This document shows positions 28,454-37,821 of a stretch of 64,000 nucleotides of DNA, piece after piece. Every line of letters starts with the position of its first letter. The stretch's first letter is position 1. The stretch is from an uncultured Desulfomonile sp. GTDB taxonomy: Bacteria > Desulfobacterota > Desulfomonilia > Desulfomonilales > Desulfomonilaceae. The position numbers were made by a program, and so were the translations under genes. The stretch spans positions 37,790 through 101,789 of the forward strand of contig CAJBEZ010000003.1 in NCBI GenBank assembly GCA_903952205.1, given 5' to 3'. A model generated the notes under the pieces. The model did no database searches. It was not told where the DNA came from and saw only the letters and a list, made by a program, of their open reading frames with translations.

Positions 28454-30676
28454 TTACATGAGATCCACGGGATCTACGTCGATGCTCACTCTTACAGCAT
28501 GTTTTCCGGTTATGCCCTGATCGATTAGCAATTCCGCCAGATGTCTAACACTGCTGCGAACTCTACCCTTAAGAATTACCTGCCACCGGAATTTGCCAAC
28601 AAGTTTTTTTCTAGGACAGGGAGCGGGGCCCATAATCATGACGTCAGGCGCACTATCTTTTAGGCGCCTAGCCATAGAAGAAATTGCAAAAGCTTCATCC
28701 TGAACGCGTTTTTCATTTGAACCCTGAATTTTTATAAGTATCAGGTGCCCAAAGGGGGGATAACATAGTTCATCTCTCAGTTCGGATTCCTGTTTGAAAA
28801 ATTCTTCGTATGAGTGTTTCGCCGATAGGCGAATGACCTCGTGTTCAGTATCAAAAGTCTGCAGAATTACCTGCCCCGGATCGACATCTCTCCCGGTTCT
28901 GCCCGCCACCTGTGTCAGCAATTGGAATGTCTTTTCCGAAGCTCTGAAATCTGGAAAATTTAACGAAGCGTCTCCAAAAAGTATTCCAACCAGGGATATT
29001 CCGGGAAAATCATGCCCTTTGACTATCATTTGAGTGCCTACAAGAATGTCGGTGGTTCGATTCCTAAAACGTCTCAGAATGTCTTCCAACTCGTTTTTCT
29101 TACTGGTTGAGTCCCTATCAAACCGTTCGATCCTGGCCACGGGAAATAGTCTGTTAAGTTCTTCTTCGACTTTTTGAGTTCCTATGCCGGCAAAATAAAG
29201 CCTTGAACTGGAGCACTTCGGGCACAAAGGCGGCGCAGATTGTGAGAAACCGCATAGATGACACTTCAGGCTCCTGGCGGTTCTATGGTGCGTCAGGCTT
29301 ACATCACAATTTGGGCACCTGAATACCTGCCCGCATTCCTGACACTGAGCGAACGTGTCAAAGCCTCGCCGGTTGAGAAAGAGAACAGTCTGCTTCTGTT
29401 TCTCCAAAGTTTCTCTTATCGCTGTCACGAGTTGCTCGGTGAGAAAACTCTTGGACGTGTTTTTAGTCTTGCCGTTTAGTTTCAGATCAACCAAATGAAC
29501 TTCAGGTAGGGCTTGTCCGTGGAACCGGGTAGGTATGTCTATCCGATTAATTTTTCCTCTGGTGGTGTTTACAAAAGTTTCAAATGATGGGGTTGCGCTT
29601 CCCAAAACGACGCAAATTCCGGTAAGTTTTCCCCTGGCCAAGGCCAGATCTCGTGCGTTATAAGGACATCCGTCATCTTGTTTGTAAGACGAGTCGTGCT
29701 CTTCATCCACTACAATTAATCCGAGATCCGGAATAGGCGTGAAGATACCTGAGCGTGTCGCCACGACAACTCTAGTATCTCCTCTCATTATTCTCCTCCA
29801 TTCAAATATTTTCTGCGCGTCTGTGATTCCACTATGAAAAAGCGAAATGTTGTCTCCAAACCTCCTAAAAACAAGCTCGGCAGATTGGGGAGTCAGTCCA
29901 ATCTCTGGGACCAGCATGAGTGCGCGGCGACCACTTCGAAGGACGGATTCTATGCTTTTTAAGTAAACCTCGGTTTTCCCCGAACCGGTAACGCCGAACA
30001 GCAAATGTGGAGAAAACTCGCCCCGACCTATTGATTCAATTATAGTTTCAGACGCTGACTGTTGATCCGATGTTAGTTGAGGCGCATGGTCAGAGGCTGT
30101 TTCACTCTGAAAAGCTGGGTCCCTTAGAATTTTGTAATCCGGATGTTTAACTCTTCTAATTTGGGCAATTCGCTCTTCGATCGTTAGTAAACCAAGCCGC
30201 AACCCTTCTTCTACAAGCTTTTTGCCAATTCCGCCGACGAGTTTTTTGTAGGAAACCGAACCAGACCTGGGAAGTTTAAGATTGAACTCCTTATTATCCA
30301 AAGCTTTCAGTCCCTCAATCCAGATTAGTCCTTCAGATGAAAACTTGGCCCAACGCTCGGATTTTCTTTCGAATCCAGAAGGAATAGCCGTCTTGAGCAC
30401 TAGGCCGACCGGAGTCATGTAATATTTGGATGTCCACATTATGAATTGCCACCACGGCTCATCGAAACACGCGTCTTCATCAGGTATATCGTTCAGTTCC
30501 TTGATCTCGCAATCCTTTGGAGTTCTCGGATCCAGCCCGACCACAAATCCGGCGCGAAATTTTTTGTTGAACGGCGCTACAACTCGTTTTCCAATTCTTA
30601 CACGATCAATAATATTATCCGGAACTCTGTAGGTGTATAGGCCGGCCAAAGGGAGTGGGAAACAAACTTCCACCAT
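28454..30676 (-). CDS. priA: primosomal protein N' (PriA helicase)
   Basis: About 740 residues, usual length. The N-terminal DNA-binding domain begins VEVCFPLPLAGLYTYRVP; the helicase core has GVTGSGKTEVYL near 226, DEEHD near 325, and motif VI-type QVAGRTGRD. Two zinc sites (CQECGQVFRCPNCD and CHLCG..CPKCSS) lie around 443-485. PriA restarts stalled replication forks by loading DnaB. ATG at about 30676 is chosen because it matches the family start; a TTG 11 codons upstream is in frame. Confidence 0.96.
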   Translation of the reverse strand: MVEVCFPLPLAGLYTYRVPDNIIDRVRIGKRVVAPFNKKFRAGFVVGLDPRTPKDCEIKELNDIPDEDACFDEPWWQFIMWTSKYYMTPVGLVLKTAIPSGFERKSERWAKFSSEGLIWIEGLKALDNKEFNLKLPRSGSVSYKKLVGGIGKKLVEEGLRLGLLTIEERIAQIRRVKHPDYKILRDPAFQSETASDHAPQLTSDQQSASETIIESIGRGEFSPHLLFGVTGSGKTEVYLKSIESVLRSGRRALMLVPEIGLTPQSAELVFRRFGDNISLFHSGITDAQKIFEWRRIMRGDTRVVVATRSGIFTPIPDLGLIVVDEEHDSSYKQDDGCPYNARDLALARGKLTGICVVLGSATPSFETFVNTTRGKINRIDIPTRFHGQALPEVHLVDLKLNGKTKNTSKSFLTEQLVTAIRETLEKQKQTVLFLNRRGFDTFAQCQECGQVFRCPNCDVSLTHHRTARSLKCHLCGFSQSAPPLCPKCSSSRLYFAGIGTQKVEEELNRLFPVARIERFDRDSTSKKNELEDILRRFRNRTTDILVGTQMIVKGHDFPGISLVGILFGDASLNFPDFRASEKTFQLLTQVAGRTGRDVDPGQVILQTFDTEHEVIRLSAKHSYEEFFKQESELRDELCYPPFGHLILIKIQGSNEKRVQDEAFAISSMARRLKDSAPDVMIMGPAPCPRKKLVGKFRWQVILKGRVRSSVRHLAELLIDQGITGKHAVRVSIDVDPVDLM

Positions 30677-30786
30677 CGTTGATCTCAATAGATTTGTAAG
30701 CGAGTCCAAGTTCTCACTCGATTCCCTGATGAATTAAATAACTGACGAGATCCTATTTACCGGCTCTAGTCCAGCGTCAACATGTT

Positions 30787-31311
30787 TCACGTGTCCGCCG
30801 GCCCAGGACATGTCGATCTGTAACCACAGTCCGTACAATGTCCGCCCATCCAGATGAAATCAAAATAGTCCACGAAAGGTTCGACATCCTCTTGTCCTTC
30901 GAGAAGAAAACCAATTTCGAAATTCCTCTTTTTGCCGCTCTTGGCTCCTATGCCGGCCCCTGTGAGATTTGCGCTTCCAACCATAACGCTAGACCCGTCA
31001 ACGATGAACAATTTTGAGTGCATTCTGGGACACTGCAAAAATTCAACCCCAGCGCTCAATTTACCCTTTGTGTCAATCCTTTCATAACGGTCTCTAAAGG
31101 GTTTGGATGGGACCTCAGAATGAATTATCCTGAACGAAACACCTCTGTTTACGAGGATTGACATTAGGTCTGGGAAAGATACAAATTTGGATTTGTATCT
31201 TAAAAAAGTCATTTTGATATTTGCTGTTGCGATCCAGACAAAACGCTCAGCACTGCAAAGATGAGTCACCGAGAATTTTTCGAAAATGTCGCGATCCCAT
31301 AGGGTCTTCAT
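30787..31311 (-). CDS. phospholipase D-like domain protein
   Basis: About 174 residues with a single HKD motif, HSKLFIVDGSSVMVGSANLTG, in its second half. Most phospholipase D nucleases need two HKD motifs; single-motif bacterial relatives (Nuc type) act as dimers. A four-Cys tail (CTDCGYRSTC) may bind metal. No signal peptide, so a cytoplasmic nuclease or phosphodiesterase is more likely than a secreted lipase. The start is taken at ATG 31311 (MKTLWDRD). Confidence 0.75.
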   Translation of the reverse strand: MKTLWDRDIFEKFSVTHLCSAERFVWIATANIKMTFLRYKSKFVSFPDLMSILVNRGVSFRIIHSEVPSKPFRDRYERIDTKGKLSAGVEFLQCPRMHSKLFIVDGSSVMVGSANLTGAGIGAKSGKKRNFEIGFLLEGQEDVEPFVDYFDFIWMGGHCTDCGYRSTCPGPADT

Positions 31312-31367
31312 TGGACTGACCGGATGCTGCAAATACTCGCGGTTGTCAAGTTACTCCGAGGTAGAAT

Positions 31368-31649
31368 CTATTCACGGACTGCCTTAGCCCATGCTCCACG
31401 ACTTTCAAGGTCTTTATCCAATTCCAGATCTGGTCTCGCCGCTGTCATGAGTTCAGACCCATCAGCTTCCAAGATGAGACGCCAGAGCTTGACTCTTCCT
31501 CGCTCAGCCAGCGATTTCATAGCTTCTTCTATTTTGAGACGCTCTTCTGGATCAGCCTGACCCGAAGGGTCCGACAGAATTCCTCGACTAGTTACCCAAC
31601 CGGGATTCTTGATACGAGCCATAATTTTTTCTTCGGTTACTGTTTCCAC
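31368..31649 (-). CDS. small hypothetical protein
   Basis: 93 residues, charged, helical and without transmembrane segments. It begins at GTG 31649 with a near-perfect AAGGAGGT six bases upstream, which argues that it is translated. The sequence (VTEEKIMARIKNPGWVTS.., KIEEAMKSLAERGRVKLW) is not recognised; the middle could be a small winged-helix-like unit. It precedes the PLD-like gene by ~57 bases on the same strand, so a link between the two is possible. Confidence 0.7.
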   Translation of the reverse strand: METVTEEKIMARIKNPGWVTSRGILSDPSGQADPEERLKIEEAMKSLAERGRVKLWRLILEADGSELMTAARPDLELDKDLESRGAWAKAVRE

Positions 31650-31836
31650 GGTTTACCTCCTTGAGTTAATTCTTGAACCCTATTGTACACTAATAGCAAC
31701 CAAATTGGCATCAGGCTACCCGATGTAGTCTTTGAACCTTGATATTAGTCTACGCTTCACACAGCTCGACACATTTGTTGACCTAAAAAGATGTTCAACT
31801 GTATAGAATGATTTCAAACGAGATCCCTCGAACCGG

Positions 31837-32535
31837 ATGGTAAGTATCATTATGACATGCGCAGCGGTAGTTACGGCTGGTGGAATAGGCGTAAGGATGG
31901 GATACGAGATTCCCAAACAGTATGCGCCGTTGGATGGAATTCCTATCATAACTAGAACTTTAAAGATTTTTCAGGAGCATCCAGAAATAGATTTCATAGT
32001 TGTCACTGCGCCGAAAGGCGACACTGAATACTGTTATCGGGAATTTGTGCGACCTTATGGTATCACGAAAGTGAGAGGAGTGGCTCAGGGCGGCATCACC
32101 CGACAGGAATCCGTGTTAAATGCTCTCAGGTTAGCTGAAGACAGTGACTATGTTGTTATACACGATTCCGTCAGGCCGATGGTTAAATCAAGTGTAATAT
32201 CCGAGTCAATAAAGCTGGCAAGACTGCATGGGGCGGCAATTGCCGCTTCTCCCGTCACAGATACTGTGAAGATTGGAGATGATTTTGTCGTTAGCACTTT
32301 GCCGCGGGAAAATCTCTGGCTTGCTCACACGCCCCAGACATTTCGGACAAAACTCATAATCAAGGCCCACGAAAGGGCGGCAAAAGAAGGATTTACAGGA
32401 ACGGACGACGCCGCTCTCGTTGAAAACATGGGGTCAAGAATAGCTATTGTAAAAGATAGCGCTTACAACTTGAAAATGACCTTACCTGAAGATCTGTTGA
32501 CGGCAGAAAGACTAATCAGAATTACCAAGTCTTGA
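31837..32535 (+). CDS. ispD: 2-C-methyl-D-erythritol 4-phosphate cytidylyltransferase
   Basis: 232 residues. CTP-binding AAVVTAGGIGVRMGYEIPKQYAPLDG, VIHDSVRPMV and the closing TDDAALVE..TLPEDLLTAERLI place it as IspD, third step of the MEP isoprenoid pathway. The usual partner ispF is not adjacent. Start at ATG 31837; an ATG five codons later is also possible and neither has a clear ribosome site. It ends one base before the convergent purF end. Confidence 0.95.
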   Translation: MVSIIMTCAAVVTAGGIGVRMGYEIPKQYAPLDGIPIITRTLKIFQEHPEIDFIVVTAPKGDTEYCYREFVRPYGITKVRGVAQGGITRQESVLNALRLAEDSDYVVIHDSVRPMVKSSVISESIKLARLHGAAIAASPVTDTVKIGDDFVVSTLPRENLWLAHTPQTFRTKLIIKAHERAAKEGFTGTDDAALVENMGSRIAIVKDSAYNLKMTLPEDLLTAERLIRITKS

Positions 32536-32536
32536 T

Positions 32537-33961
32537 TCATGGCCAAAGATTTGGACTTTCAACATTCATTTCCAAACACATTTTGGTGGAATCGTCAGTT
32601 ATGGGGATAGGATATTTCCCCGTAAAACATGCCGAGCAGAAATCTTTCCTTGGAATAGGCATTGCTCTAAACATGCCTTCCAGGCTTAAATAACTCAACG
32701 AATCCGCGCCAATAAAATCACAGATCTGTTCAACGGATTTGGAACACGCAATGAGTTCGCCCTTACTGGAGAAATCAACTCCGTAAAAACACGGGTAACG
32801 GATCGGAGGGCAACTGATCCGCAGATGAATTTCTCTGGCTCCGGCATCCCTCAGTGTTTTGGTTCTTAGCTTGCTTGTTGTGCCGCGTACTATGGAATCG
32901 TCAACCACTATTACGCTCTTACCGTTCAAGACTTCACGAACCGGGTTCAGTTTGAGTCTGACTCCCAGATTTCTGATATCAGGGGAAGGCTGGATGAAAG
33001 TCCTGCCAACGTAATGATTGCGTATTACACCGTACTCAAACGGTAGGCCACTACCTTGAGAAAAACCCAGTGCTGCGTAGTTTCCCGACGCCGGCATAGG
33101 GGCGACAAAATCCGCATCTGGGACCGGGCTCTCCAGAGCCATCTGTATGCCTAGTGATTTCCTTACCTGGTATACCCCGTGACCAAAAATCGATGAATCA
33201 GGTCTTGCGAAATAAATGTATTCAAAAACACACATGGCGAGGTTTTTTCGAGGGGGTAATCTTACAGATCTTAGGCCATCCTTGTCCACTATGACTATTT
33301 CTCCGGGGTCCACATCCCTCACATATTGAGCCTCAATAATGTCTAGAGCGGAGGTCTCGGAAGCAAAGATTATTGCGTCGCCCTTTCTACCGATGCATAA
33401 TGGTCTAAATCCGTAAGGATCCCGTGCGGCGTAAATACCGTTAGGGCTGAGAAATACCAAAGACCATGCGCCTCTAAGCTCCTCGAAAACCCTGGTTAAT
33501 CTTTCCTCTAGAGATCCTTTCTTGTGAAGTATAAGATGCGCAATAAGCTCCGAATCAGTGGAAGTCTGAAATATCGCTCCAGATGTTTCAAGTTTTCGCC
33601 TAAGCTTAGCGATGTTTACAATATTCCCGTTATGGCCGAGAGCGAAAAAACGATCAATTTGTTCTACAAGAAAGGGCTGAGCGTTTCTCAACAGAGAACT
33701 TCCGGTTGTGGAGTAACGAACGTGACCGATCCCCATGTGTCCCTGCATGTTTTCCAATCCACCATCTTTGAAAACATCGCTGATTAGCCCCATTCCCTTC
33801 TTAGATGACACACAAGAGCCGTTAGAGACTACTATTCCCGCAGATTCCTGGCCCCGATGCTGTAAAGCGTATAGGCCCAGATATATAAGATTTGCGGGGT
33901 TGTCTACCCCATATATTGCGAAGATTCCGCATTCCTCTTTTTTGGAGGGGGTGTCAAACAT
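32537..33961 (-). CDS. purF: amidophosphoribosyltransferase
   Basis: 474 residues from ATG 33961. A ten-residue propeptide ends before the catalytic Cys11 (ECGIFAIYG). The Ntn glutaminase domain has LQHRGQESAG and IGHVRYSTTG; the PRTase domain has VIVVDDSIVRGTTS. Late cysteines including CSACFTG suggest the [4Fe-4S] form known from Bacillus. It makes 5-phosphoribosylamine, the first step of purine synthesis. GGAG lies nine bases before ATG 33961; the reading frame is open for 26 codons further upstream but that is outside the family. Confidence 0.96.
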   Translation of the reverse strand: MFDTPSKKEECGIFAIYGVDNPANLIYLGLYALQHRGQESAGIVVSNGSCVSSKKGMGLISDVFKDGGLENMQGHMGIGHVRYSTTGSSLLRNAQPFLVEQIDRFFALGHNGNIVNIAKLRRKLETSGAIFQTSTDSELIAHLILHKKGSLEERLTRVFEELRGAWSLVFLSPNGIYAARDPYGFRPLCIGRKGDAIIFASETSALDIIEAQYVRDVDPGEIVIVDKDGLRSVRLPPRKNLAMCVFEYIYFARPDSSIFGHGVYQVRKSLGIQMALESPVPDADFVAPMPASGNYAALGFSQGSGLPFEYGVIRNHYVGRTFIQPSPDIRNLGVRLKLNPVREVLNGKSVIVVDDSIVRGTTSKLRTKTLRDAGAREIHLRISCPPIRYPCFYGVDFSSKGELIACSKSVEQICDFIGADSLSYLSLEGMFRAMPIPRKDFCSACFTGKYPIPITDDSTKMCLEMNVESPNLWP

Positions 33962-34078
33962 GAATAAGAACTCCAATGAATTGGCGGCAATGTCCGAAAC
34001 TATCGCTACCAAATTACAGCAGGTTTGAGAAGTCGTCAACAGGCGTAGTTTGCACGACTATGAATCCGATTAGAAACA

Positions 34079-34109
34079 AAGAGGGCTTTGTCGTACAAAA
34101 AGCCCTCTT
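34079..34109 (-). terminator. intrinsic terminator after the Pro/Gln-rich gene
   Basis: An 11-bp perfect stem, AAGAGGGCTTT with AAAGCCCTCTT, with a 9-base loop, lies about 100 bases beyond the stop of the leftward exported-protein gene and is followed on the minus strand by a T-rich stretch. It separates that gene from purF. Confidence 0.65.
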
Positions 34110-34206
34110 GGGAGAAATTGAATTTTGAAGTCTGCTCAGATGATTCGAGTTCACTACTAAGTTGAAATTTCAGATAAATCCTCGTTCCAACTTCAGAGGA
34201 AATTTG

Positions 34207-34983
34207 TCACTGAACTTGAGGGGCTGCAGGAGCCCCACTGCTGAACGAATTCCAACCCGACCTAGGATCATGACCTTGTGGTATTTCCATTGGTCTTGGC
34301 ATGGCAATCGAGCCGCTTGTGTTTTGATTCGCTGTAGGCGCAGGACCTTGCTCCTGTGCTGGTTTCTTAACTCGAGCAGGTTTGTTGGGCCCCTGACCGC
34401 GCCGTGGCTTGGGCATAGGGGCGATCTCTTCCCCTTCCGGTGGATAATACTGAACTGTCGTCCCGTCTGGTGTCTGAGTAGTGATTCTTACAGCTCCTGC
34501 GGGAAGATTTTCGTCAAAAGCTTGAGGTTGAGTATGAGGAGAGTATTGTCCCGGTCGCAACGGTTGTCCCTGACCAACTTGAGGGGCTCCTCCCGGAGAC
34601 TGGTAAGTTGATGGCTGTGGAGGAGGCGCAGTGTAGCGTACAGGGGGAGGTCCTTGAGGATTATCCACAGGTCCCTGGTAATTCTGCCAATCAGAATAGA
34701 CACCCTGCTGGCTGTAATTTGGATTCGCTGGGGGCGCTCCATATCCCTGAGGCGGTCCGTAACCAGGGGCCGGTTGAGCGTAAGGACTGGGGTTCTGCGG
34801 ATATCCAGGTTGCTGGGCCTGTTCCTGACCCTGAAACTGCTGATAGCTGAATTGATTCGAATTCCCGCCACCCCAAATTCCGAGCCCTCCAGGTCCCATC
34901 ACTGAATCCAGGATGCCTTGAGCTGAGCCAACGGATGGTGTTAGTATCAGAATCATCGCGATCAACGCTATTCTTGACATCAT
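34207..34983 (-). CDS. exported Pro/Gln/Gly-rich protein
   Basis: 258 residues. A signal peptide (residues 1-~22, ending VGSAQG) precedes a low-complexity chain dominated by Pro, Gln, Gly and Tyr with PQGYGAPP- and QPGYPQN-like units. The final third is more basic (PKPRRGQGPNKPARVKKP). No folded domain is recognised; an envelope or secreted structural role is a guess. AGGAG stands five bases before the ATG pair at 34983/34980. The G+C-rich repeats keep several other frames open, but only this one has a start, ribosome site and signal peptide. Confidence 0.7.
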   Translation of the reverse strand: MMSRIALIAMILILTPSVGSAQGILDSVMGPGGLGIWGGGNSNQFSYQQFQGQEQAQQPGYPQNPSPYAQPAPGYGPPQGYGAPPANPNYSQQGVYSDWQNYQGPVDNPQGPPPVRYTAPPPQPSTYQSPGGAPQVGQGQPLRPGQYSPHTQPQAFDENLPAGAVRITTQTPDGTTVQYYPPEGEEIAPMPKPRRGQGPNKPARVKKPAQEQGPAPTANQNTSGSIAMPRPMEIPQGHDPRSGWNSFSSGAPAAPQVQ

Positions 34984-35198
34984 TTTTTCTCCTAGCCTGA
35001 GCCCAACGGTTCGACGATGTTAAATGGAAAAGCGAGACAATACACTGGGCCATCTATATAAATATTGTATAATATTGCAACAGATCTGTCAATCCGTGGC
35101 GTTAAGTACGGGACTCAACCACCGGCTATTATGTGAGAAAGGCTTATTTAGCGACTGTGTCATAGCCAAACTTGTGAGACTTGGCTCGGTTTGGGAAT

Positions 35199-36317
35199 CT
35201 AGAGTCTTATCAATTCATAGGTTTTTGAACCTAATCCAATGTCCTCAGCATAGTCCAGTTGATGCCTCCAGTCGATGTTAGGGAACAGTGCCTTGAATTT
35301 GTCCGCTCCGGATTCCAGGCCTGTCTCAAGGTTTGACAAAGGATTACCGGGGGCTTGGTTCACCAGATCGACCGCAGCCTGGTCTATCGCCACCGGATCA
35401 AGTGACGCTAGGACTCCTAAGCCCGGCACTATCGCGCGATCGGAGAAAGGAGTGCAATCGCAGAGAGGGGAAACGTCGGTAAGAAATGTTATGAAAACAG
35501 TTTTTTGATTCTTTTGGCTCAAAACAGCCTTGGCGTACTCGACCATTTTTTCCATGAACGTAGGGATGGATTCATTCCATTGAATTGAAATGGCCTCTTG
35601 TCGACAAGTCAAGATGCATTCTGCGCATCCCACGCACAGTTCCGGGTTGATCTCCGCTTTCCTGGTCTTTTTTTCTCCCACAAGCGATATAGCGTGCCCC
35701 CTACACCAAGGAACGCATTCCCCACAACCGATACATTTCTTCACAGAGACTTTTGGAGATATGTTGGAATGCTGATCAAGCTTGCCTCTCCTCGATGCGC
35801 AACCCATACCGATGTTTTTGAGAGCGCCACCATAGCCTGAAAGTTCGTGACCCTTGAAATGTGTCATTACGACCAGTCCATCAGCGTAGTGAATGTCAGC
35901 GCCTATGTGCGCAACGCTGAAATGCCGACCATCTACAGGAACCTCTACGTCGCTATTGCCGCGAAGTCCATCCGCGATAATCACAGGGGCGCCTGTGACT
36001 TCCCTTGTGAACCCGTTGTCGTAAGCTGTGCACAGGTGAGACCACGCTTCAATTCGAGATCCTACGTAAAGCGTATTTGTGTCAGTGAGGAAAGGTTTTG
36101 CACCAAGACCCTTTAGAATATCGACGATTCGACGAACAAATTGGGGCCTGATATGAGCTGTGTTTCCATATTCCCCGAAATGAATCTTTATGGCGATAAG
36201 ATCTTTTGACTTAAACATTTCCGATGGTTTCATCGCATTGAAAAGGTCCTCTACTTTTGCGGGAACACTTTTTTTCCAAGAAGCCGAGAGATCTATCATG
36301 TAAACTTGCGAAGGCAT
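35199..36317 (-). CDS. DUF362 iron-sulfur protein
   Basis: 372 residues. The N-terminal DUF362 domain (IAIKIHFGEYGNTAHIRPQF, LTDTNTLYVGSR, MTHFKGHELSGYGGALKNIGMGC) is interrupted by a ferredoxin unit with two clusters, CIGCGECVPWCRG and CVGCAECILTCRQE. Genes of this type are common in anaerobes and their reaction is not known. ATG 36317 has AGGAG seven bases upstream; the longer open frame to 36419 is not supported. It lies divergent from corA. Confidence 0.9.
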   Translation of the reverse strand: MPSQVYMIDLSASWKKSVPAKVEDLFNAMKPSEMFKSKDLIAIKIHFGEYGNTAHIRPQFVRRIVDILKGLGAKPFLTDTNTLYVGSRIEAWSHLCTAYDNGFTREVTGAPVIIADGLRGNSDVEVPVDGRHFSVAHIGADIHYADGLVVMTHFKGHELSGYGGALKNIGMGCASRRGKLDQHSNISPKVSVKKCIGCGECVPWCRGHAISLVGEKKTRKAEINPELCVGCAECILTCRQEAISIQWNESIPTFMEKMVEYAKAVLSQKNQKTVFITFLTDVSPLCDCTPFSDRAIVPGLGVLASLDPVAIDQAAVDLVNQAPGNPLSNLETGLESGADKFKALFPNIDWRHQLDYAEDIGLGSKTYELIRL

Positions 36318-36534
36318 TTCCAATCTCCTAGAATGCGTTTGTCCTGGAATCAAACCGGTCCAAAAATAAACCGGTTCAGAATTGATCTGTGTTGCCAATA
36401 ATATCATAGTTGTACTCATGAAGTCATCGGGCGCCGCACAATGAGTTGGACTATTAGAATGAGACGATTAACGATCTTTCGGAAAAGCGCTCTCAGAGAT
36501 TGGGAGCCTCTTTTAGACCTCACGGGGAAATATT

Positions 36535-37611
36535 ATGCGATCAACCTGGATAAAAAGGAGTCACGAGAAGAGAGGCAAGCCTCCCGGAACCGTAATTCAT
36601 GTGGGCGAAGTACATGTCTTAAAGCCCCAAGTAACTTGCTTCGTATATTCACCTGAGGAACTGAGGCAAACTCAATTAGAGGAAAATCTTGAACCATTTC
36701 TGTCGGACCATGTCCGTGATGACAATCGCAACACATGGCTCAACATTGAAGGAGTCAACGATGTAAATATAGTCAAGCAGGTAGGCGCCATATTCGGAAT
36801 AGACAGCCTGACCCTGGAAGACATCGGCGACACAGGCAATAGACCTAAGATAGTGGAGTTCTCAAATTATGTCTTCATTGTGATCAGATCTCTATCAATA
36901 GATGGAGTGACCGGAAGGCTGGATCCAGAGCAGATTTCGCTAATCCTAGGATCAAACTTCCTCTTAACTTTCTGCGAAAGACAATCACCTCTTTTTGATC
37001 CGGTTATCCAGAGGTTGAGATTGTCTAATGGCCGGATTAGAAATAGCGGCTTAGACTATCTGGCATACAGCTTGATCGACGTTGTGGTAGACAACTATTT
37101 TGCTGTAATAGAAAAGGCGGCGGACAAAATCGAGGCGATCGAACAAGTTGTCACTCAGGGTCCTTCTAGGTCGACTCTAGAATCAATATATCGACTCAAG
37201 AAGGATTTGCTTTTTCTCAGAAAATCAGTTTGGCCCCTAAGAGAAATTGGAAGCAGGATGATTAATGGAGATATCGCGTTCATAAATGAGAAGACAAAAC
37301 CCTATTTAAGGGATGTGCTCGACCACTCCATACATGCGATCGACACAATAGAGACATGCAGGGACATTGTTACAGGCCTCATGGACTTATATCTGACGGC
37401 AATTAGCGCCAAAATGAATCAGGTAATGAAACTCCTCACGATAATCGGAACCATATTTATGCCTCTATCTTTCCTGGCCGGATGGTACGGGATGAATTTT
37501 AAATACATGCCGGAACTGGAGTGGAAATATGGGTATCCTGCGGTCATGCTTGTCGCCTTTGTCACCATAATTTCGATGCTTATTGTTTTCAAGCGTAGAA
37601 AATGGATGTGA
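36535..37611 (+). CDS. corA: CorA magnesium/cobalt transporter
   Basis: 358 residues, a cytoplasmic funnel domain followed by two C-terminal transmembrane helices. The hallmark YGMNF lies between them (GWYGMNFKYMPELEW), and the protein closes with a basic FKRRKWM tail. A pentameric inner-membrane channel for Mg2+ (or Co2+/Ni2+) is known for the family. GGGGA is about seven bases before ATG 36535. Confidence 0.95.
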   Translation: MRSTWIKRSHEKRGKPPGTVIHVGEVHVLKPQVTCFVYSPEELRQTQLEENLEPFLSDHVRDDNRNTWLNIEGVNDVNIVKQVGAIFGIDSLTLEDIGDTGNRPKIVEFSNYVFIVIRSLSIDGVTGRLDPEQISLILGSNFLLTFCERQSPLFDPVIQRLRLSNGRIRNSGLDYLAYSLIDVVVDNYFAVIEKAADKIEAIEQVVTQGPSRSTLESIYRLKKDLLFLRKSVWPLREIGSRMINGDIAFINEKTKPYLRDVLDHSIHAIDTIETCRDIVTGLMDLYLTAISAKMNQVMKLLTIIGTIFMPLSFLAGWYGMNFKYMPELEWKYGYPAVMLVAFVTIISMLIVFKRRKWM

Positions 37612-37750
37612 GAAAAAGACGTTTGTATAGATCACTTCGCAAATAAATGTAATTATCGTTAAGAAACTGCGACTACTTGAGCTTAACACGAAAACTACCC
37701 TGTTTTCAATTTATTGGATTGAGGTCTTTTTTAGCTAAAGACGCATAAAC

Positions 37751-37779
37751 TTGACATTTTCTTAACAAAAGTATACAAA
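37751..37779 (+). promoter_or_regulatory. candidate promoter of the lysS-envelope operon
   Basis: TTGACA at 37751-37756 is followed after 15 bases by TATACA (37772) or after 17 bases by TACAAA (37774). It lies about 45 bases before the lysS GTG in an AT-rich gap, the only sizeable gap before this long operon. Confidence 0.5.
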
Positions 37780-37821
37780 ACCGATTCTATTACAAGGAAA
37801 ACTATCAGGAGATCACCACAG

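Noticed and set aside
34488..34871. Alternative frames in the Pro/Gln-rich exported gene
   Set aside because: The repeated codons keep other frames open by chance; only the frame at 34207-34983 has signal peptide and ribosome site.
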